Assembly: GCF_030297155.1 (NCBI RefSeq)
Contig: NZ_AP028067.1
Span: forward strand, 1,178,001-1,242,000
Reading direction: 5' to 3'
DNA: 64,000 nucleotides
Source: Vibrio sp. FE10
Lineage (GTDB): Bacteria; Pseudomonadota; Gammaproteobacteria; Enterobacterales; Vibrionaceae
Part shown: piece after piece, positions 32,408-41,552 of the stretch
Layout of the letters: the number at the start of each line of letters is the position of its first letter
Numbering within the stretch: the first letter of the stretch is position 1
Program-made: the position numbers and the translations under genes
The notes under the pieces: model-generated
Databases searched by the model: none
The model's input: the letters and a program-made list of their open reading frames with translations, nothing else
Told to the model about the DNA's origin: nothing

Positions 32408-32998
32408 ATGAAAAAGAGTGTCATTGCGCTACTAGGTTTAGCGGTTATTTTAGGCGGTTGTTCAAACAAGGTAAGCTACGGTGATGCACAAGCAGTAGAA
32501 ACCACAACAATCGATTTCGGTTCAACAGATCTTCAAACGATTGCTGGCGAAATGGTCGATAGCATGATGGCTTCTGGTTCTGTTTCTTACATCACACGTG
32601 AGCAGCGTCCAATCGTATTCGTAGAACGCATCAAGAACAAAACCAGTGAGCACATCGATACTGAGTCAATCACTGACACGATCAGTACTAAAATGCTGAA
32701 CTCTGGTAAGTTCCGTTTCGTTGATATGGACCGTGTAGAGTCTGTTCGTGACCAACTGAACTTCCAAAACAATGATGAGCTAGTAAACCAAAGCTCAGCA
32801 ATCCAGTTTGGTAAAATGGTTGGCGCTCAGTACATGTTGTACGGCAACCTATCAAGCATCGTGAAGAAAGACGGTAGCGATGAAGACGTATACTACAAAA
32901 TGACCATGCGTCTAATGGATCTTGAGTCTGGCTTAATTGAATGGGCTGATGAGACTGAAATCCGTAAGCAACAATCTAAGAGCCTACTGGGTCTTTAA
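32408..32998 (+). CDS. lpoB: penicillin-binding protein activator LpoB
   Basis: A 196-residue outer membrane lipoprotein (lipobox LGGC, Cys18) that reaches through the peptidoglycan to stimulate PBP1b in E. coli. The conserved core includes IVFVERIKNKTSEHIDTESITDTISTKMLNSGKFRFVD and QFGKMVGAQYMLYGNLSSI. It is shorter in the disordered linker than the E. coli protein. It lies 138 bases after ycfL, so it may have its own promoter, and is followed by a terminator. Confidence 0.93.
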   Translation: MKKSVIALLGLAVILGGCSNKVSYGDAQAVETTTIDFGSTDLQTIAGEMVDSMMASGSVSYITREQRPIVFVERIKNKTSEHIDTESITDTISTKMLNSGKFRFVDMDRVESVRDQLNFQNNDELVNQSSAIQFGKMVGAQYMLYGNLSSIVKKDGSDEDVYYKMTMRLMDLESGLIEWADETEIRKQQSKSLLGL

Positions 32999-33086
32999 TC
33001 TCGCTTACTTGCCAACCAAACGCAGCCGGTAAAGACAGCGTTTGATTTGGTCACACGCCAATGCAGTACATGATGTGCTGTTAATA

Positions 33087-33119
33087 AAAGACACTGGCTT
33101 TTGGTCAGTGTCTTTTTTG
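33087..33119 (+). terminator. Rho-independent terminator of lpoB
   Basis: AAAGACACTG and CAGTGTCTTT arms around a GCTTTTGGT loop, followed by TTT. Confidence 0.92.
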
Positions 33120-33152
33120 TAGGGAAATGGAAACGTTTATAGGGAATGAGCA

Positions 33153-34007
33153 ATGGCAATTTTTTCTTGGCCTGAGGCTAAGCATCTTGATACCAGTTTG
33201 AGTTCGCTGGATGGTTACTTTTCTGAGCCACCGGTTAGAGCACAGACGCTGACAGGCGGTTTGACCAATCGATGTTGGAAGTTGGTGTTAGCCGATGGCA
33301 CTGCGTATGTTTGGCGTCCAATCACACCGATCACCAAAGCCTTCTTTATCTCTCGTCATGAAGAGTATCAAGTGCTTTCCGCAATTGAGCGTCTAGGTAT
33401 TGGACCAAGTCCAATAGTGGTTAATGAGCAAGGCTTATTGGTTGAATGGATTGCGGGTGAGACTCTTTACGAAGGCTTAGAGCTTGATGATTTGTTGAAG
33501 ACTCTGATCTCGGTGCATTTGGTTAATACCGCGCGATTGCCGCTCCAACCGTTCAGTTTCACAGCGCGAGTCGATCATTACTGGCTCCAACTTGATGCGA
33601 TTCATAAGACTGAAACCTGCACCAAGATTTATCAAGAGTGGCGCGTGGCTCCAAGTATCCCAAGTGTTGACCTGTCTTTGTGTCATTTTGATCTCGGTGG
33701 CTATAACCTTGTGAAGAACCAAGATGGGATTAAGATCATTGACTGGGAATACGCGGCGCTAGCAGACCCGAGGCTCGACTTGACCTTAACGATTGCGGTT
33801 GCTGAGGTGCCAGTTATCGAAGCGGTCAATAAGTACTGTCAGCTAAGAGGTATTCATGATGTTCAGCCTTGGCTTGATGGCGTAGAGGCTTGGTTGCCAC
33901 GAAGTCGAATGATGGCCATGTTGTGGTATTTACTGGCACATCAACTCTGGGGAGATGAAAGTTATCTGCGCGAAGCTGAGTTATTGAGTCACACTTTCTG
34001 TCGCTAG
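33153..34007 (+). CDS. thiK: thiamine kinase / choline kinase-fold phosphotransferase
   Basis: A 284-residue protein of the aminoglycoside phosphotransferase/choline kinase fold. Catalytic loop LSLCHFDLGGYNLV (HxDxxxxN) and metal-binding DWEYAALADPRLDL are both present. The start region LTGGLTNRCWKL is the nucleotide loop. In E. coli the gene in this position is thiK (ycfN), a thiamine salvage kinase; the assignment to thiamine here rests on synteny between lpoB and ycfP. Confidence 0.85.
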   Translation: MAIFSWPEAKHLDTSLSSLDGYFSEPPVRAQTLTGGLTNRCWKLVLADGTAYVWRPITPITKAFFISRHEEYQVLSAIERLGIGPSPIVVNEQGLLVEWIAGETLYEGLELDDLLKTLISVHLVNTARLPLQPFSFTARVDHYWLQLDAIHKTETCTKIYQEWRVAPSIPSVDLSLCHFDLGGYNLVKNQDGIKIIDWEYAALADPRLDLTLTIAVAEVPVIEAVNKYCQLRGIHDVQPWLDGVEAWLPRSRMMAMLWYLLAHQLWGDESYLREAELLSHTFCR

Positions 34008-34115
34008 GATCACGTTTAGGAAGTGAAAAATATAATTTCGTTGGTGTTCCCTTTAAAACCTTATTTTTCATGTTAGATTAATTAAAACGTACCAATATTC
34101 AACAGGGAGGTACTA

Positions 34116-34655
34116 ATGATTATTTATCTACATGGCTTCGACTCAACTAGCCCGGGCAATCACGAAAAAATACTGCAGTTGCAATTCATTGATGATGACG
34201 TTCGTTTCATCAACTACAGTACTTTGCATCCAAAGCACGATATGCAGCATCTTCTTAAAGAAGTGCATAAAGTGATAGAACAATCTGATGATCCACATCC
34301 CATTATCTGTGGTGTTGGTTTAGGGGGGTTTTGGTCAGAGCGTATTGGTTTCTTATGTGGGATTAAGCAGGTGGTTTTCAACCCTAATCTGCAACCAGAG
34401 AACAATATGGTGGGTCGAATTGACCGTCCTGAAGAGTATGAAGATATTGCGACTAAGTGTGTCGCTCAGTATCGTATGAAAAACAAGGGACGCTGTTTGG
34501 TTGTGTTGTCTCGTGAAGATGAAATTCACGACAATTCGCGAACGGAAGCTGAACTCGGGGATTACTACGAGGTAATCTGGGATGAAAAAGAGAGTCATAA
34601 ATTTAAAAAGATCTCTCAACATCTTCAAGCAATGAAAGCGTTTAAAAACGCCTAA
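34116..34655 (+). CDS. ycfP: YcfP-family (UPF0227) alpha/beta-hydrolase-fold protein
   Basis: A 179-residue predicted esterase-like protein. It opens [17 protein letters not shown]. The nucleophile-elbow region reads [17 protein letters not shown], where the usual GxSxGG serine is replaced by Gly/Leu, so classical hydrolase activity is doubtful. The Asp/His end ([15 protein letters not shown]) is kept. E. coli has nagZ between thiK and ycfP; here the two are only 108 bases apart. Confidence 0.9.
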   Translation: MIIYLHGFDSTSPGNHEKILQLQFIDDDVRFINYSTLHPKHDMQHLLKEVHKVIEQSDDPHPIICGVGLGGFWSERIGFLCGIKQVVFNPNLQPENNMVGRIDRPEEYEDIATKCVAQYRMKNKGRCLVVLSREDEIHDNSRTEAELGDYYEVIWDEKESHKFKKISQHLQAMKAFKNA

Positions 34656-34673
34656 TTTACCCTTCTATTTTAT

Positions 34674-34706
34674 AAAAGCAGCACTCATTTGAGTGCTGCT
34701 TTTTTA
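34674..34706 (+). terminator. Rho-independent terminator of ycfP
   Basis: AAAAGCAGCACTCA and its complement form a 14-bp stem with a 2-base centre, followed by TTTTT. Confidence 0.93.
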
Positions 34707-35166
34707 CATCTGAATCCTAGAAACTGGCATTGATAAAACAGTTGTATATGTTTTATCGATGAGTTTACGCATTTATCGATAAGCTTGCGCAAACGTTAAC
34801 TAATTATCCCCGAATCCTCATTGAGGGTAAGGATTTTTGTTGCGGTCATCTTATTGCTATATATAATGTTCCCAAGCAAAATATTTTGATAAATATCAAG
34901 AAAAATTGAGAGCGAGTGATAAAACTTGCCCATTATTTGTGCTCTACCTCTCAGGTAGTCACCTTTTTTATCCACGTGAGCAAAGCGACAAGCCAATGTT
35001 TGTTGCTTGTAATCCCTCTCACTACTCGGTGAGCTGTCGTTATTCTTTTTCGCGGTTATCCAATTTATAACAGCCTTCGCATTTAAGGCCGAGTAGATAC
35101 ATAGAATTTATCGGTTGGAGTAATCGAGCCGAACCCCATTTATTCATTTTGTAGAGGATTGTCATT
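34707..35166 (+). promoter_or_regulatory. ndh upstream region, 460 bp
   Basis: No gene supported; a 66-codon minus-strand frame at 34796-34996 has no family features. The region is AT-rich around 34840-34900 and carries a consensus FNR box. GAGG at 35154-35157 is the ndh ribosome binding site. Confidence 0.6.
34886..34899 (+). promoter_or_regulatory. FNR box upstream of ndh
   Basis: TTGATAAATATCAA is an exact match to the FNR consensus TTGAT-N4-ATCAA. In E. coli ndh is repressed by FNR without oxygen. It lies 268 bases before the start codon, so it would repress only if the promoter is equally far upstream. Confidence 0.75.
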
Positions 35167-36456
35167 GTGACAAAAATTATCGTAGTAGGCGGTGGTGCTG
35201 GTGGTTTAGAACTAGCAACTAAGCTAGGCCGCACTTTAGGTCGTAAAAAACGTGCCCAGATTACTCTGGTTGACCGTAAAGCAAGCCACCTATGGAAACC
35301 ATTACTTCATGAAGTAGCAACAGGTTCATTGGACGAAGGTGTTGATGCATTAAGCTACCGCGCACATGCAAAAAACCATTACTTCGATTTCCAAATGGGC
35401 AGCCTGAACGACATCGATCGTGAGCGTAAAGTGATTGCACTGAGCGAACTGAAAGATGACCACGGTGAATTGCTGATGCCAAGCCGTGAACTGGAATATG
35501 ACATTCTAGTAATGGCAATTGGTTCAACGTCAAACGACTTCAACACTCCTGGCGTTCGTGACAACTGTATTTTCCTTGATAGCCCAGAACAAGCTCACCG
35601 TTTCCGTACGGAAATGAACAACCAGTTCTTAAAACTTCACGCTAAAAACGGTCAAGGCACCGTTGATATCGCGATTGTTGGTGCTGGCGCAACAGGTGTA
35701 GAGCTGTCTGCTGAGCTTCACAACGCTGTGAAAGAGCTTCGTACTTACGGTTTTGGTGATCTAGATTCAAGCAAGCTGAACGTTAACCTTGTTGAAGCGG
35801 GTGAGCGAATTCTTCCAGCTTTACCACCTCGTATTTCGAGCGCAGCGCATTCTGAGCTAACTAAGCTTGGTGTTAACGTGCGTACTAACACTATGGTGAC
35901 TCAGGCTGATTCTGAAGGCCTAACAACCAAAGATGGCGATAAAATTCCAGCGCAAATCATGGTTTGGGCTGCGGGTATCAAAGCACCAGATTTCCTGAAA
36001 GATATTGGTGGTCTTGAGACTAACCGTATTAACCAATTGGTTGTGAAAAACACACTGCAAACCACGCTTGATGACAACATCTTTGCTATCGGTGACTTGG
36101 CACAATGTACACAAGCGGATGGTTCATTTGTTCCACCTCGTGCACAAGCGGCTCACCAAATGGCAAGCTGCGCATTCAGCAACATCATTGCTAAACTGAA
36201 CGGCCGTGACTTGAAAGATTATGTCTACAAAGACAAAGGCTCGCTTGTTTCACTAAGCCGTTTCTCTACGGTAGGTAGCCTGATGGGTAACCTGACTAAA
36301 GGCTCAATGATGGTCGAAGGTCGTATTGCTCGCGTGGTTTACATCTCTTTGTATCGCATGCACCAAGTCGCGCTTCACGGCATCATCAAAACGTCATTAA
36401 TGATGTTGGTAGGCCGAATCAACCGTGTGTTGCGTCCAAATCTAAAGCTGCACTAA
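35167..36456 (+). CDS. ndh: type II NADH:quinone oxidoreductase
   Basis: A 429-residue FAD-dependent, non-proton-pumping NADH dehydrogenase on the inner face of the membrane. The FAD dinucleotide fold is [13 protein letters not shown] near the N-terminus and the NADH fold is [16 protein letters not shown] near 170-185. C-terminal amphipathic helices ([27 protein letters not shown]) bind the membrane. It is closely collinear with E. coli Ndh. The start is a GTG at 35167 with GAGG 9 bases upstream. It is monocistronic with a strong terminator. Confidence 0.96.
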   Translation: MTKIIVVGGGAGGLELATKLGRTLGRKKRAQITLVDRKASHLWKPLLHEVATGSLDEGVDALSYRAHAKNHYFDFQMGSLNDIDRERKVIALSELKDDHGELLMPSRELEYDILVMAIGSTSNDFNTPGVRDNCIFLDSPEQAHRFRTEMNNQFLKLHAKNGQGTVDIAIVGAGATGVELSAELHNAVKELRTYGFGDLDSSKLNVNLVEAGERILPALPPRISSAAHSELTKLGVNVRTNTMVTQADSEGLTTKDGDKIPAQIMVWAAGIKAPDFLKDIGGLETNRINQLVVKNTLQTTLDDNIFAIGDLAQCTQADGSFVPPRAQAAHQMASCAFSNIIAKLNGRDLKDYVYKDKGSLVSLSRFSTVGSLMGNLTKGSMMVEGRIARVVYISLYRMHQVALHGIIKTSLMMLVGRINRVLRPNLKLH

Positions 36457-36478
36457 TTAATTGGTGATTTTCAGCGAA

Positions 36479-36509
36479 TAAAAAAGAGCTCTTCGGAGCT
36501 CTTTTTTGA
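36479..36509 (+). terminator. Rho-independent terminator of ndh
   Basis: AAAAAAGAGCTC-TTCG-GAGCTCTTTTTT: a perfect stem with a UUCG-type tetraloop, which is exceptionally stable. Confidence 0.94.
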
Positions 36510-36541
36510 TCGTGTCGATGACGTGCTGTTTTAGGCTTACT

Positions 36542-36573
36542 AAAGAACTAAAGAACTAAAGAACTAAAGAACT
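36542..36573. repeat. 8-bp tandem repeat AAAGAACT x4
   Basis: Four perfect copies; the last base is the first base of the stop codon of the minus-strand acetyltransferase gene. Same arrangement as the MarR-gene repeat at 12294. Confidence 0.9.
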
Positions 36574-37118
36574 TAAGAGGTTGGAGGTAACACGGAATAA
36601 ACCACGCCGTCTTTTGGCTTGCCGTTAAAGATAAAGCGGTTCTTGGCAATGGTTTCACGTTCTGCGCCACACTTCTCAATCAGCCTTTGGCTTGGTAGGT
36701 TTTCTGTATCGCAAACAATCTCTAAACGCGTTAGTTTGAGTTGTGCAAAGCAGAATTCAAATAAGGTCAACATTGCTTCTTTCGCGATCCCTTTCCGTTG
36801 AAATTCGTCGCCAACCCAATAGCCTAAACTGGCCATATTGAAGGTATGGTAAAGCTCATTGATTGCCACCATTCCAACCAGTTGATTGCTGTGGCGTTCA
36901 AAAATACCAAACCCAAACGCGTCTGCTTTTACCCAATTTAAGCGGGTAGCCAGAATGAATTTCTCGGCTTCTACAATAGAGAACGCATCGTGGCACCAGT
37001 CTACCCAGGGAAATAAGCTAGGAGATGTTTGGATCAACCGAGAAAACTCTGGAGCGTCTGTCGCTTCAATAATTTTGAGGCTGAGGTGTTGAGTATTTAT
37101 CTGGAAGTCAGGGCTCAT
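36573..37118 (-). CDS. GNAT N-acetyltransferase, RimL/RimJ type
   Basis: A 181-residue GNAT enzyme similar to RimL-type ribosomal-protein serine acetyltransferases. It has LVGMVAINELYHTFNMASLGYWVGDEFQRKGIAKEAM, in which Q/R-x-x-G-I-A is the acetyl-CoA loop, and then RLEIVCDTENLPSQRLIEKCGAERE. The real substrate (L7/L12 or another amine) cannot be decided from sequence. An 8-bp tandem repeat abuts its stop codon and a perfect 9-bp inverted repeat lies in its 5' region. Confidence 0.85.
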   Translation of the reverse strand: MSPDFQINTQHLSLKIIEATDAPEFSRLIQTSPSLFPWVDWCHDAFSIVEAEKFILATRLNWVKADAFGFGIFERHSNQLVGMVAINELYHTFNMASLGYWVGDEFQRKGIAKEAMLTLFEFCFAQLKLTRLEIVCDTENLPSQRLIEKCGAERETIAKNRFIFNGKPKDGVVYSVLPPTS

Positions 37119-37141
37119 AAGAAATACCGAATTACATGTAA

Positions 37142-37164
37142 GTACTGAATAAAAGATTCAGTAC
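37142..37164. promoter_or_regulatory. perfect 9-bp inverted repeat upstream of the acetyltransferase
   Basis: GTACTGAAT (37142-37150), 5-base loop, ATTCAGTAC (37156-37164), 24-46 bases before the minus-strand start codon. It could be an operator or a leader hairpin; there is no T-run after it. Confidence 0.4.
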
Positions 37165-37189
37165 AAAATAAAGAGAGATAGCACTTAAT

Positions 37190-37215
37190 AAAACGCCCTC
37201 ACTAGGAGGGCGGAT
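37190..37215 (-). terminator. terminator of the csiV unit
   Basis: CGCCCTC (37194-37200) and GAGGGCG (37206-37212); on the minus strand TTTTATT follows. It is 43 bases after the csiV stop. Confidence 0.75.
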
Positions 37216-37254
37216 TGAATTGTTTGTGTAATTATAGCCGAATCGGCAAGTAAC

Positions 37255-38022
37255 TTACTGAGCTACACGTCTAACTTGAATCACCATGCCCAGAAGTGGG
37301 TGATCAAGGTAGTGAGTTTCTGTACTACGCATACGACGCTTTTGATCCATGCGGTAGCTCTTAAGGAATTCTTCTACCTGCACTGTCGGTGAGATCTCAG
37401 TTAAGTTGCCCACTTGAACATTGCTGTCTGCACCGCTTACTGGTGTGTCTAACTCAATAGGCTGTTCTTTCAGAGTCACTTCACGAACGCTTGGCGCTTT
37501 TAAATCTAGTGTGGTTTCAGCGTATAGGTAATGCTGCACGTAGATCTGTAGCTTGCCGTCTAGTTCGTAGAGTGGCTTATCAATGGTCTCTTCTTTGAAT
37601 CCATCGGCACTGCCTGCAGTGATAACACCTTTCTCAGAACCATCTGCATTGAAATCTTTAGAGAAGTCTTTGCCTGCTTGAATATGGAAAACAGGTGCCG
37701 AGCTCTTACCTTGGTCGCCTTGACGCCAAGCGGTATGCATCAGAACTTCAAAGCCCGCGTGCTTACGCAGTTTATCTTTCTGAGGCGTTAGCTTGTACTC
37801 TGAGTAAGGCAGCATTTGTACGCCTTTCTTTGAGCGGTATTGGGTATCTTGAAATGAACCAACGCGCTCAAGTGAAATCTTCGGCTGAGTGTTCGGCCAA
37901 GACTCGTTGACTTTTTCTGCATCAACTGCGCGCTTGAAAATGATCACTTCTATATCAAATTGTCTCTGAGCCAAACTTGGCAGTGAGACGAACAATAGTA
38001 GCAGTGGGATCAGTCTTTTCAT
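37255..38022 (-). CDS. csiV: periplasmic cell-wall factor CsiV
   Basis: A 255-residue exported protein. The signal peptide is residues 1-18 (LLLLFVSLPSLA), then QRQFDIEVIIFKR, the diagnostic start of the CsiV family (DUF-type peptidoglycan-binding protein). In V. cholerae CsiV is needed for LpoA activation of PBP1a. A conserved HYLDHPLLGMVIQVRRV end is present. GGAG lies before the ATG. It is downstream of mfd on the same strand with 62 bases between, and a hairpin in the gap. Confidence 0.9.
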   Translation of the reverse strand: MKRLIPLLLLFVSLPSLAQRQFDIEVIIFKRAVDAEKVNESWPNTQPKISLERVGSFQDTQYRSKKGVQMLPYSEYKLTPQKDKLRKHAGFEVLMHTAWRQGDQGKSSAPVFHIQAGKDFSKDFNADGSEKGVITAGSADGFKEETIDKPLYELDGKLQIYVQHYLYAETTLDLKAPSVREVTLKEQPIELDTPVSGADSNVQVGNLTEISPTVQVEEFLKSYRMDQKRRMRSTETHYLDHPLLGMVIQVRRVAQ

Positions 38023-38036
38023 TTTTACTCCGTCTT

Positions 38037-38056
38037 CCAGCCGCTGTTACGGCTGG
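38037..38056 (-). other. intercistronic hairpin between mfd and csiV
   Basis: CCAGCCG-CTGTTA-CGGCTGG without a T-run, lying between the mfd stop and the csiV ribosome binding site. It may partly attenuate or stabilise the csiV message. Confidence 0.5.
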
Positions 38057-38084
38057 ATAATTTATATGTGCAGTGGATTGGGTT

Positions 38085-41000
38085 TTATGCCGAAGGCAGC
38101 AAGTTCTGTCTGAATTCGCCCAATAAATCACTAACAAATTGAATTCGTTTCCGTCTGTCTACCAATGGTATCGTAAACTTGAACTTTGTTGGTCCTTCCA
38201 TTGAAAACTTTTGCGGTTGGGATTGCAATAGTTTAACAAGGTAGGCCGGGTTTATGTCAGCATCTGGGTAGAATTCTAAGAATCCGCCCTTGTCGTGAGC
38301 TTCAATTTTCTTCGCCTTAATCGACGCTGCGGCTAATTTTAGCTCGGAAACTGATAATAAGTTCTTGGTTGCATCAGGAAGACTACCAAAGCGGTCGATA
38401 AGCTCAACTTTCAGCTCTGCCAGCTCATCAGTGTCACTGACGCTCGCAATACGTTTATAGGTCGATAATCGAGTATTGATGTCTGGGATATAGTCATCTG
38501 GCAATAACGCAGGTAGGCGCATTTCTATCTCAGTTTGCTCACGCAACAGATCATCAAGAGAAGGTTCTCGACCTTCTTTCAATGCTTCAACGGCCTGCTC
38601 AAGCATTTCCATATACAGCGTAAAACCAACCGATTGGATCTGACCACTCTGCTCATCACCCAACAGTTCACCCGCGCCACGAATTTCTAAATCGTGAGTC
38701 GCTAGGGTAAAGCCAGCGCCCAGATCTTCCAAAGAGGCAATCGCGTCTAATCGCTTAATGGCATCTTTGCTCATCGCTTTCGGGTGCGGTGTTAGCATGT
38801 AGGCGTATGCTTGGTGATGCGAACGACCCACACGACCACGTAACTGGTGCAGTTGCGCTAAACCGAGATTGTCGGCTCTATCCATCAAGATGGTATTGGC
38901 TGTCGGAACATCGATACCGGTTTCGATGATGGTGGTACATACCAACAGATTAAAACGCTGATGATAGAAGTCGTTCATGATGCGTTCTAATTCGCGCTCT
39001 CGCATTTGACCATGAGCGACCGTTACACGCGCTTCCGGTATCAGCTTTTGTAATGACTCTGCGGTTTTCTCAATCGTATCAACTTGGTTGTGTAGGAAGT
39101 AAACCTGACCACCACGCATGATTTCACGCAGTACCGCTTCTCTTACTACCGCATCGTCACTCTCGCGAACGAAGGTTTTTATCGCTAGGCGTCGTGCTGG
39201 TGGCGTTGCTATGATCGACAGATCGCGCATGCCACTCATCGCCATATTCAGTGTTCGTGGAATAGGCGTTGCGGTTAGCGTTAGGATATCAACATCGGCA
39301 CGCATCGCTTTCACTTTCTCTTTCTGACGTACACCAAAGCGGTGTTCCTCATCGACAACCAGCAAACCAAGGTCTTGGAATTTAATTTCACTCGAAAGCA
39401 GTTTGTGAGTACCCACCAAGATATCAACCTTACCGTCAGCGACATCTTGCATGATTAACTTCTGCTCTTTGGCTGATTTGAATCGAGACAGAACCTCAAC
39501 ACGGATCGGCAAGTTGGCGAAACGGTCTCGGAAGTTTTCGAAGTGCTGTTGAGCAAGTAGGGTAGTCGGTACTAATACTGCGACTTGTTTGTCGTTATCG
39601 GTACACACGAACGCGGCACGCATTGCGACTTCTGTTTTACCAAAGCCCACATCACCACACACCAAGCGGTCCATGGCTTTTGCTTGGCACATGTCAGACA
39701 TTACAGCATTGATTGCCATCGCTTGGTCGTCGGTTTCTTCAAATGGGAAGCCCGATTTGAAGGTCGCATATTGACCGCGGTCCAATACAAATTTGTAGCC
39801 AGGTTTGAGCTCACGCTTAGCGTAAACATCAAGTAATTCTGCGGCAACATCACGGACCTTTTCAGCGGCGCGTTTACGAGCTTTCTGCCATGCTTCGCCA
39901 CCGAGTTTGTGCAGTGGTGCAGAATCTTCAGCACCACCTGAATAACGGCCAATCAAGTTCAGAGAAGCAACCGGCACGTATAACTTGGCATCGTTTTGAT
40001 ACTCAAGTGTCACGTATTCGGTTTTCATGCCACCGGCTTCAAGTGTTTGCAAGCCGATATAGCGGCCAATACCGTGGTCGATGTGAACAACCGGTTGACC
40101 CGGTTTAAGTTCCGCTAAGTGACGGATTACGGTATCGCTGTTAACGCTTTTCTTGTCTTTCTTGCGACGCTGTACAACGCGGTCGCCTAATAAATCACTT
40201 TCACAGATAAGAGCGATGCTTTGCTCTTTCTGGATAAAGCCGTGTTCAGCCGAACCTAATATGAGGCTGAACTTGTCTTTGGCTTTAATGGCCGCATCCA
40301 GGTTTTCAACTTCACTTGGTCGTACTTTAATGCCACTGAGTAATTCACTCAGGGCTTCACGACGACCTTCAGACTCAACCGAGAAAACCACTTTACCTGC
40401 GAAGGCTTCCGTGAATTTTCTGAGATTGGCCAGAGGCTCTTTGTTTTGATGCTGAACACTCAAGTCTGGCAGTGATGCAACCGGTAGGTTGATGCGGCCA
40501 GCTTTTTCTTCAATCGTGTCTAAGCTCAGATTCACTTGTGGTTTTTGCTTAAAGTGAGCGAATAGCTCATCTTTTTTTAGCCACAATTGCTCTGGACTCA
40601 ATAAAGGTCTTAATGGATCAACGCCACGCTGTTCGTATCGGTGAGCAACGTCGGTAAGGAAAGCATCAACAGCTGTTTCTACGTCACCAAGAACCAAGAG
40701 TTGCGCTTCATCGGCAACGTAATCGAATAAGGTTTCGGTGTGGTCAAAAAACAGCGGTTGCCAATATTCAATACCTGCAGGCCAGGTACCTTTAGAAACT
40801 TGCATGTAGACAGATTCTGGTTCACGACGCGCATCGAATTGCTGACGCCAGCGAATTCGGAAATCTTCGATTGCGCTTTCTGAGGTTGGAAACTCGTGTG
40901 CTGGCAGTAATCGGATCTCAGAGATGTCTTCGATAGAGCGCTGATTTTCAGGATCGAAAGTACGGATCGTGTCGATCTCGTCATCGAAAAAGTCGATACG

Positions 41001-41546
41001 ATATGGGTCTTTGCTGCCCATCGGGAACAAGTCGAGAATGGAACCTCGGCTCGCATATTCACCCGGGCCAAACACTTGGTCTACGTAGCGATAGCCTGAT
41101 TTTTCGAGTTGAAGGCGCAGCTTCTCTAACGAGTAGAGGTCGCCGGTTTTTACCATTAAGGTATGCTGCAACAAGAAGTCACGCGGCGACTGACGTTGTA
41201 GTAGTGTGCTGATCGGAACGATCGTGATGCCATCTTTTAACGTTGGCAGTGCATAAAGTCGCGCTATACGGTCAGAAATTATCTCTTGGTGTGGTGAGAA
41301 GCTGTCATATGGCAGTGTCTCCCAATCAGGAAAGAGCGCCACTTCATGTGACGTAAACTGCTCAATTTCTGATTGAAGCTTGAGTGCGATCTGAGGATCG
41401 GGCACCGCAAGTAAAGTATGGCTGTTATGTTGCTCCGCGAGTTTAGCAATAGCAAGCGCGAGAGATGAACCAACTAGGTTACCGATGTGTTTTTTATCAC
41501 CGGCGCCTTTGAGCTTAGGTAGTGTAAAAATGGATTGTTTTGTCAT
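38085..41546 (-). CDS. mfd: transcription-repair coupling factor
   Basis: A 1153-residue ATP-driven DNA translocase that removes stalled RNA polymerase and recruits UvrA. The N-terminal UvrB-like region spans about 1-330. A CarD-like RNA polymerase interaction domain follows (about 470-540, PVVHIDHGIGRYIGL). The superfamily 2 helicase core has Walker A GDVGFGKTEVAMRAAF near 630 and DEEHRFG near 731, then the TRG motif region GRVGRSHHQAYAYML and a C-terminal UvrA-masking domain. Full length for the family. It lies 6 bases downstream of the PilZ gene and upstream of csiV, all one strand. Confidence 0.97.
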   Translation of the reverse strand: MTKQSIFTLPKLKGAGDKKHIGNLVGSSLALAIAKLAEQHNSHTLLAVPDPQIALKLQSEIEQFTSHEVALFPDWETLPYDSFSPHQEIISDRIARLYALPTLKDGITIVPISTLLQRQSPRDFLLQHTLMVKTGDLYSLEKLRLQLEKSGYRYVDQVFGPGEYASRGSILDLFPMGSKDPYRIDFFDDEIDTIRTFDPENQRSIEDISEIRLLPAHEFPTSESAIEDFRIRWRQQFDARREPESVYMQVSKGTWPAGIEYWQPLFFDHTETLFDYVADEAQLLVLGDVETAVDAFLTDVAHRYEQRGVDPLRPLLSPEQLWLKKDELFAHFKQKPQVNLSLDTIEEKAGRINLPVASLPDLSVQHQNKEPLANLRKFTEAFAGKVVFSVESEGRREALSELLSGIKVRPSEVENLDAAIKAKDKFSLILGSAEHGFIQKEQSIALICESDLLGDRVVQRRKKDKKSVNSDTVIRHLAELKPGQPVVHIDHGIGRYIGLQTLEAGGMKTEYVTLEYQNDAKLYVPVASLNLIGRYSGGAEDSAPLHKLGGEAWQKARKRAAEKVRDVAAELLDVYAKRELKPGYKFVLDRGQYATFKSGFPFEETDDQAMAINAVMSDMCQAKAMDRLVCGDVGFGKTEVAMRAAFVCTDNDKQVAVLVPTTLLAQQHFENFRDRFANLPIRVEVLSRFKSAKEQKLIMQDVADGKVDILVGTHKLLSSEIKFQDLGLLVVDEEHRFGVRQKEKVKAMRADVDILTLTATPIPRTLNMAMSGMRDLSIIATPPARRLAIKTFVRESDDAVVREAVLREIMRGGQVYFLHNQVDTIEKTAESLQKLIPEARVTVAHGQMRERELERIMNDFYHQRFNLLVCTTIIETGIDVPTANTILMDRADNLGLAQLHQLRGRVGRSHHQAYAYMLTPHPKAMSKDAIKRLDAIASLEDLGAGFTLATHDLEIRGAGELLGDEQSGQIQSVGFTLYMEMLEQAVEALKEGREPSLDDLLREQTEIEMRLPALLPDDYIPDINTRLSTYKRIASVSDTDELAELKVELIDRFGSLPDATKNLLSVSELKLAAASIKAKKIEAHDKGGFLEFYPDADINPAYLVKLLQSQPQKFSMEGPTKFKFTIPLVDRRKRIQFVSDLLGEFRQNLLPSA

Positions 41547-41552
41547 GTCTAT

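Noticed and set aside
34008..34115. Loss of nagZ between thiK and ycfP
   Set aside because: nagZ lies there in E. coli, but in Vibrio it is, as far as I recall, encoded elsewhere; this is normal lineage order, not a deletion.
34796..34996. 66-codon minus-strand frame in the ndh upstream region
   Set aside because: No recognisable domain or ribosome binding site; it spans the FNR box and probable promoter.
39118..40449. Several plus-strand frames opposite mfd
   Set aside because: Antisense shadows of a long, clearly coding gene, with no homology-like features.
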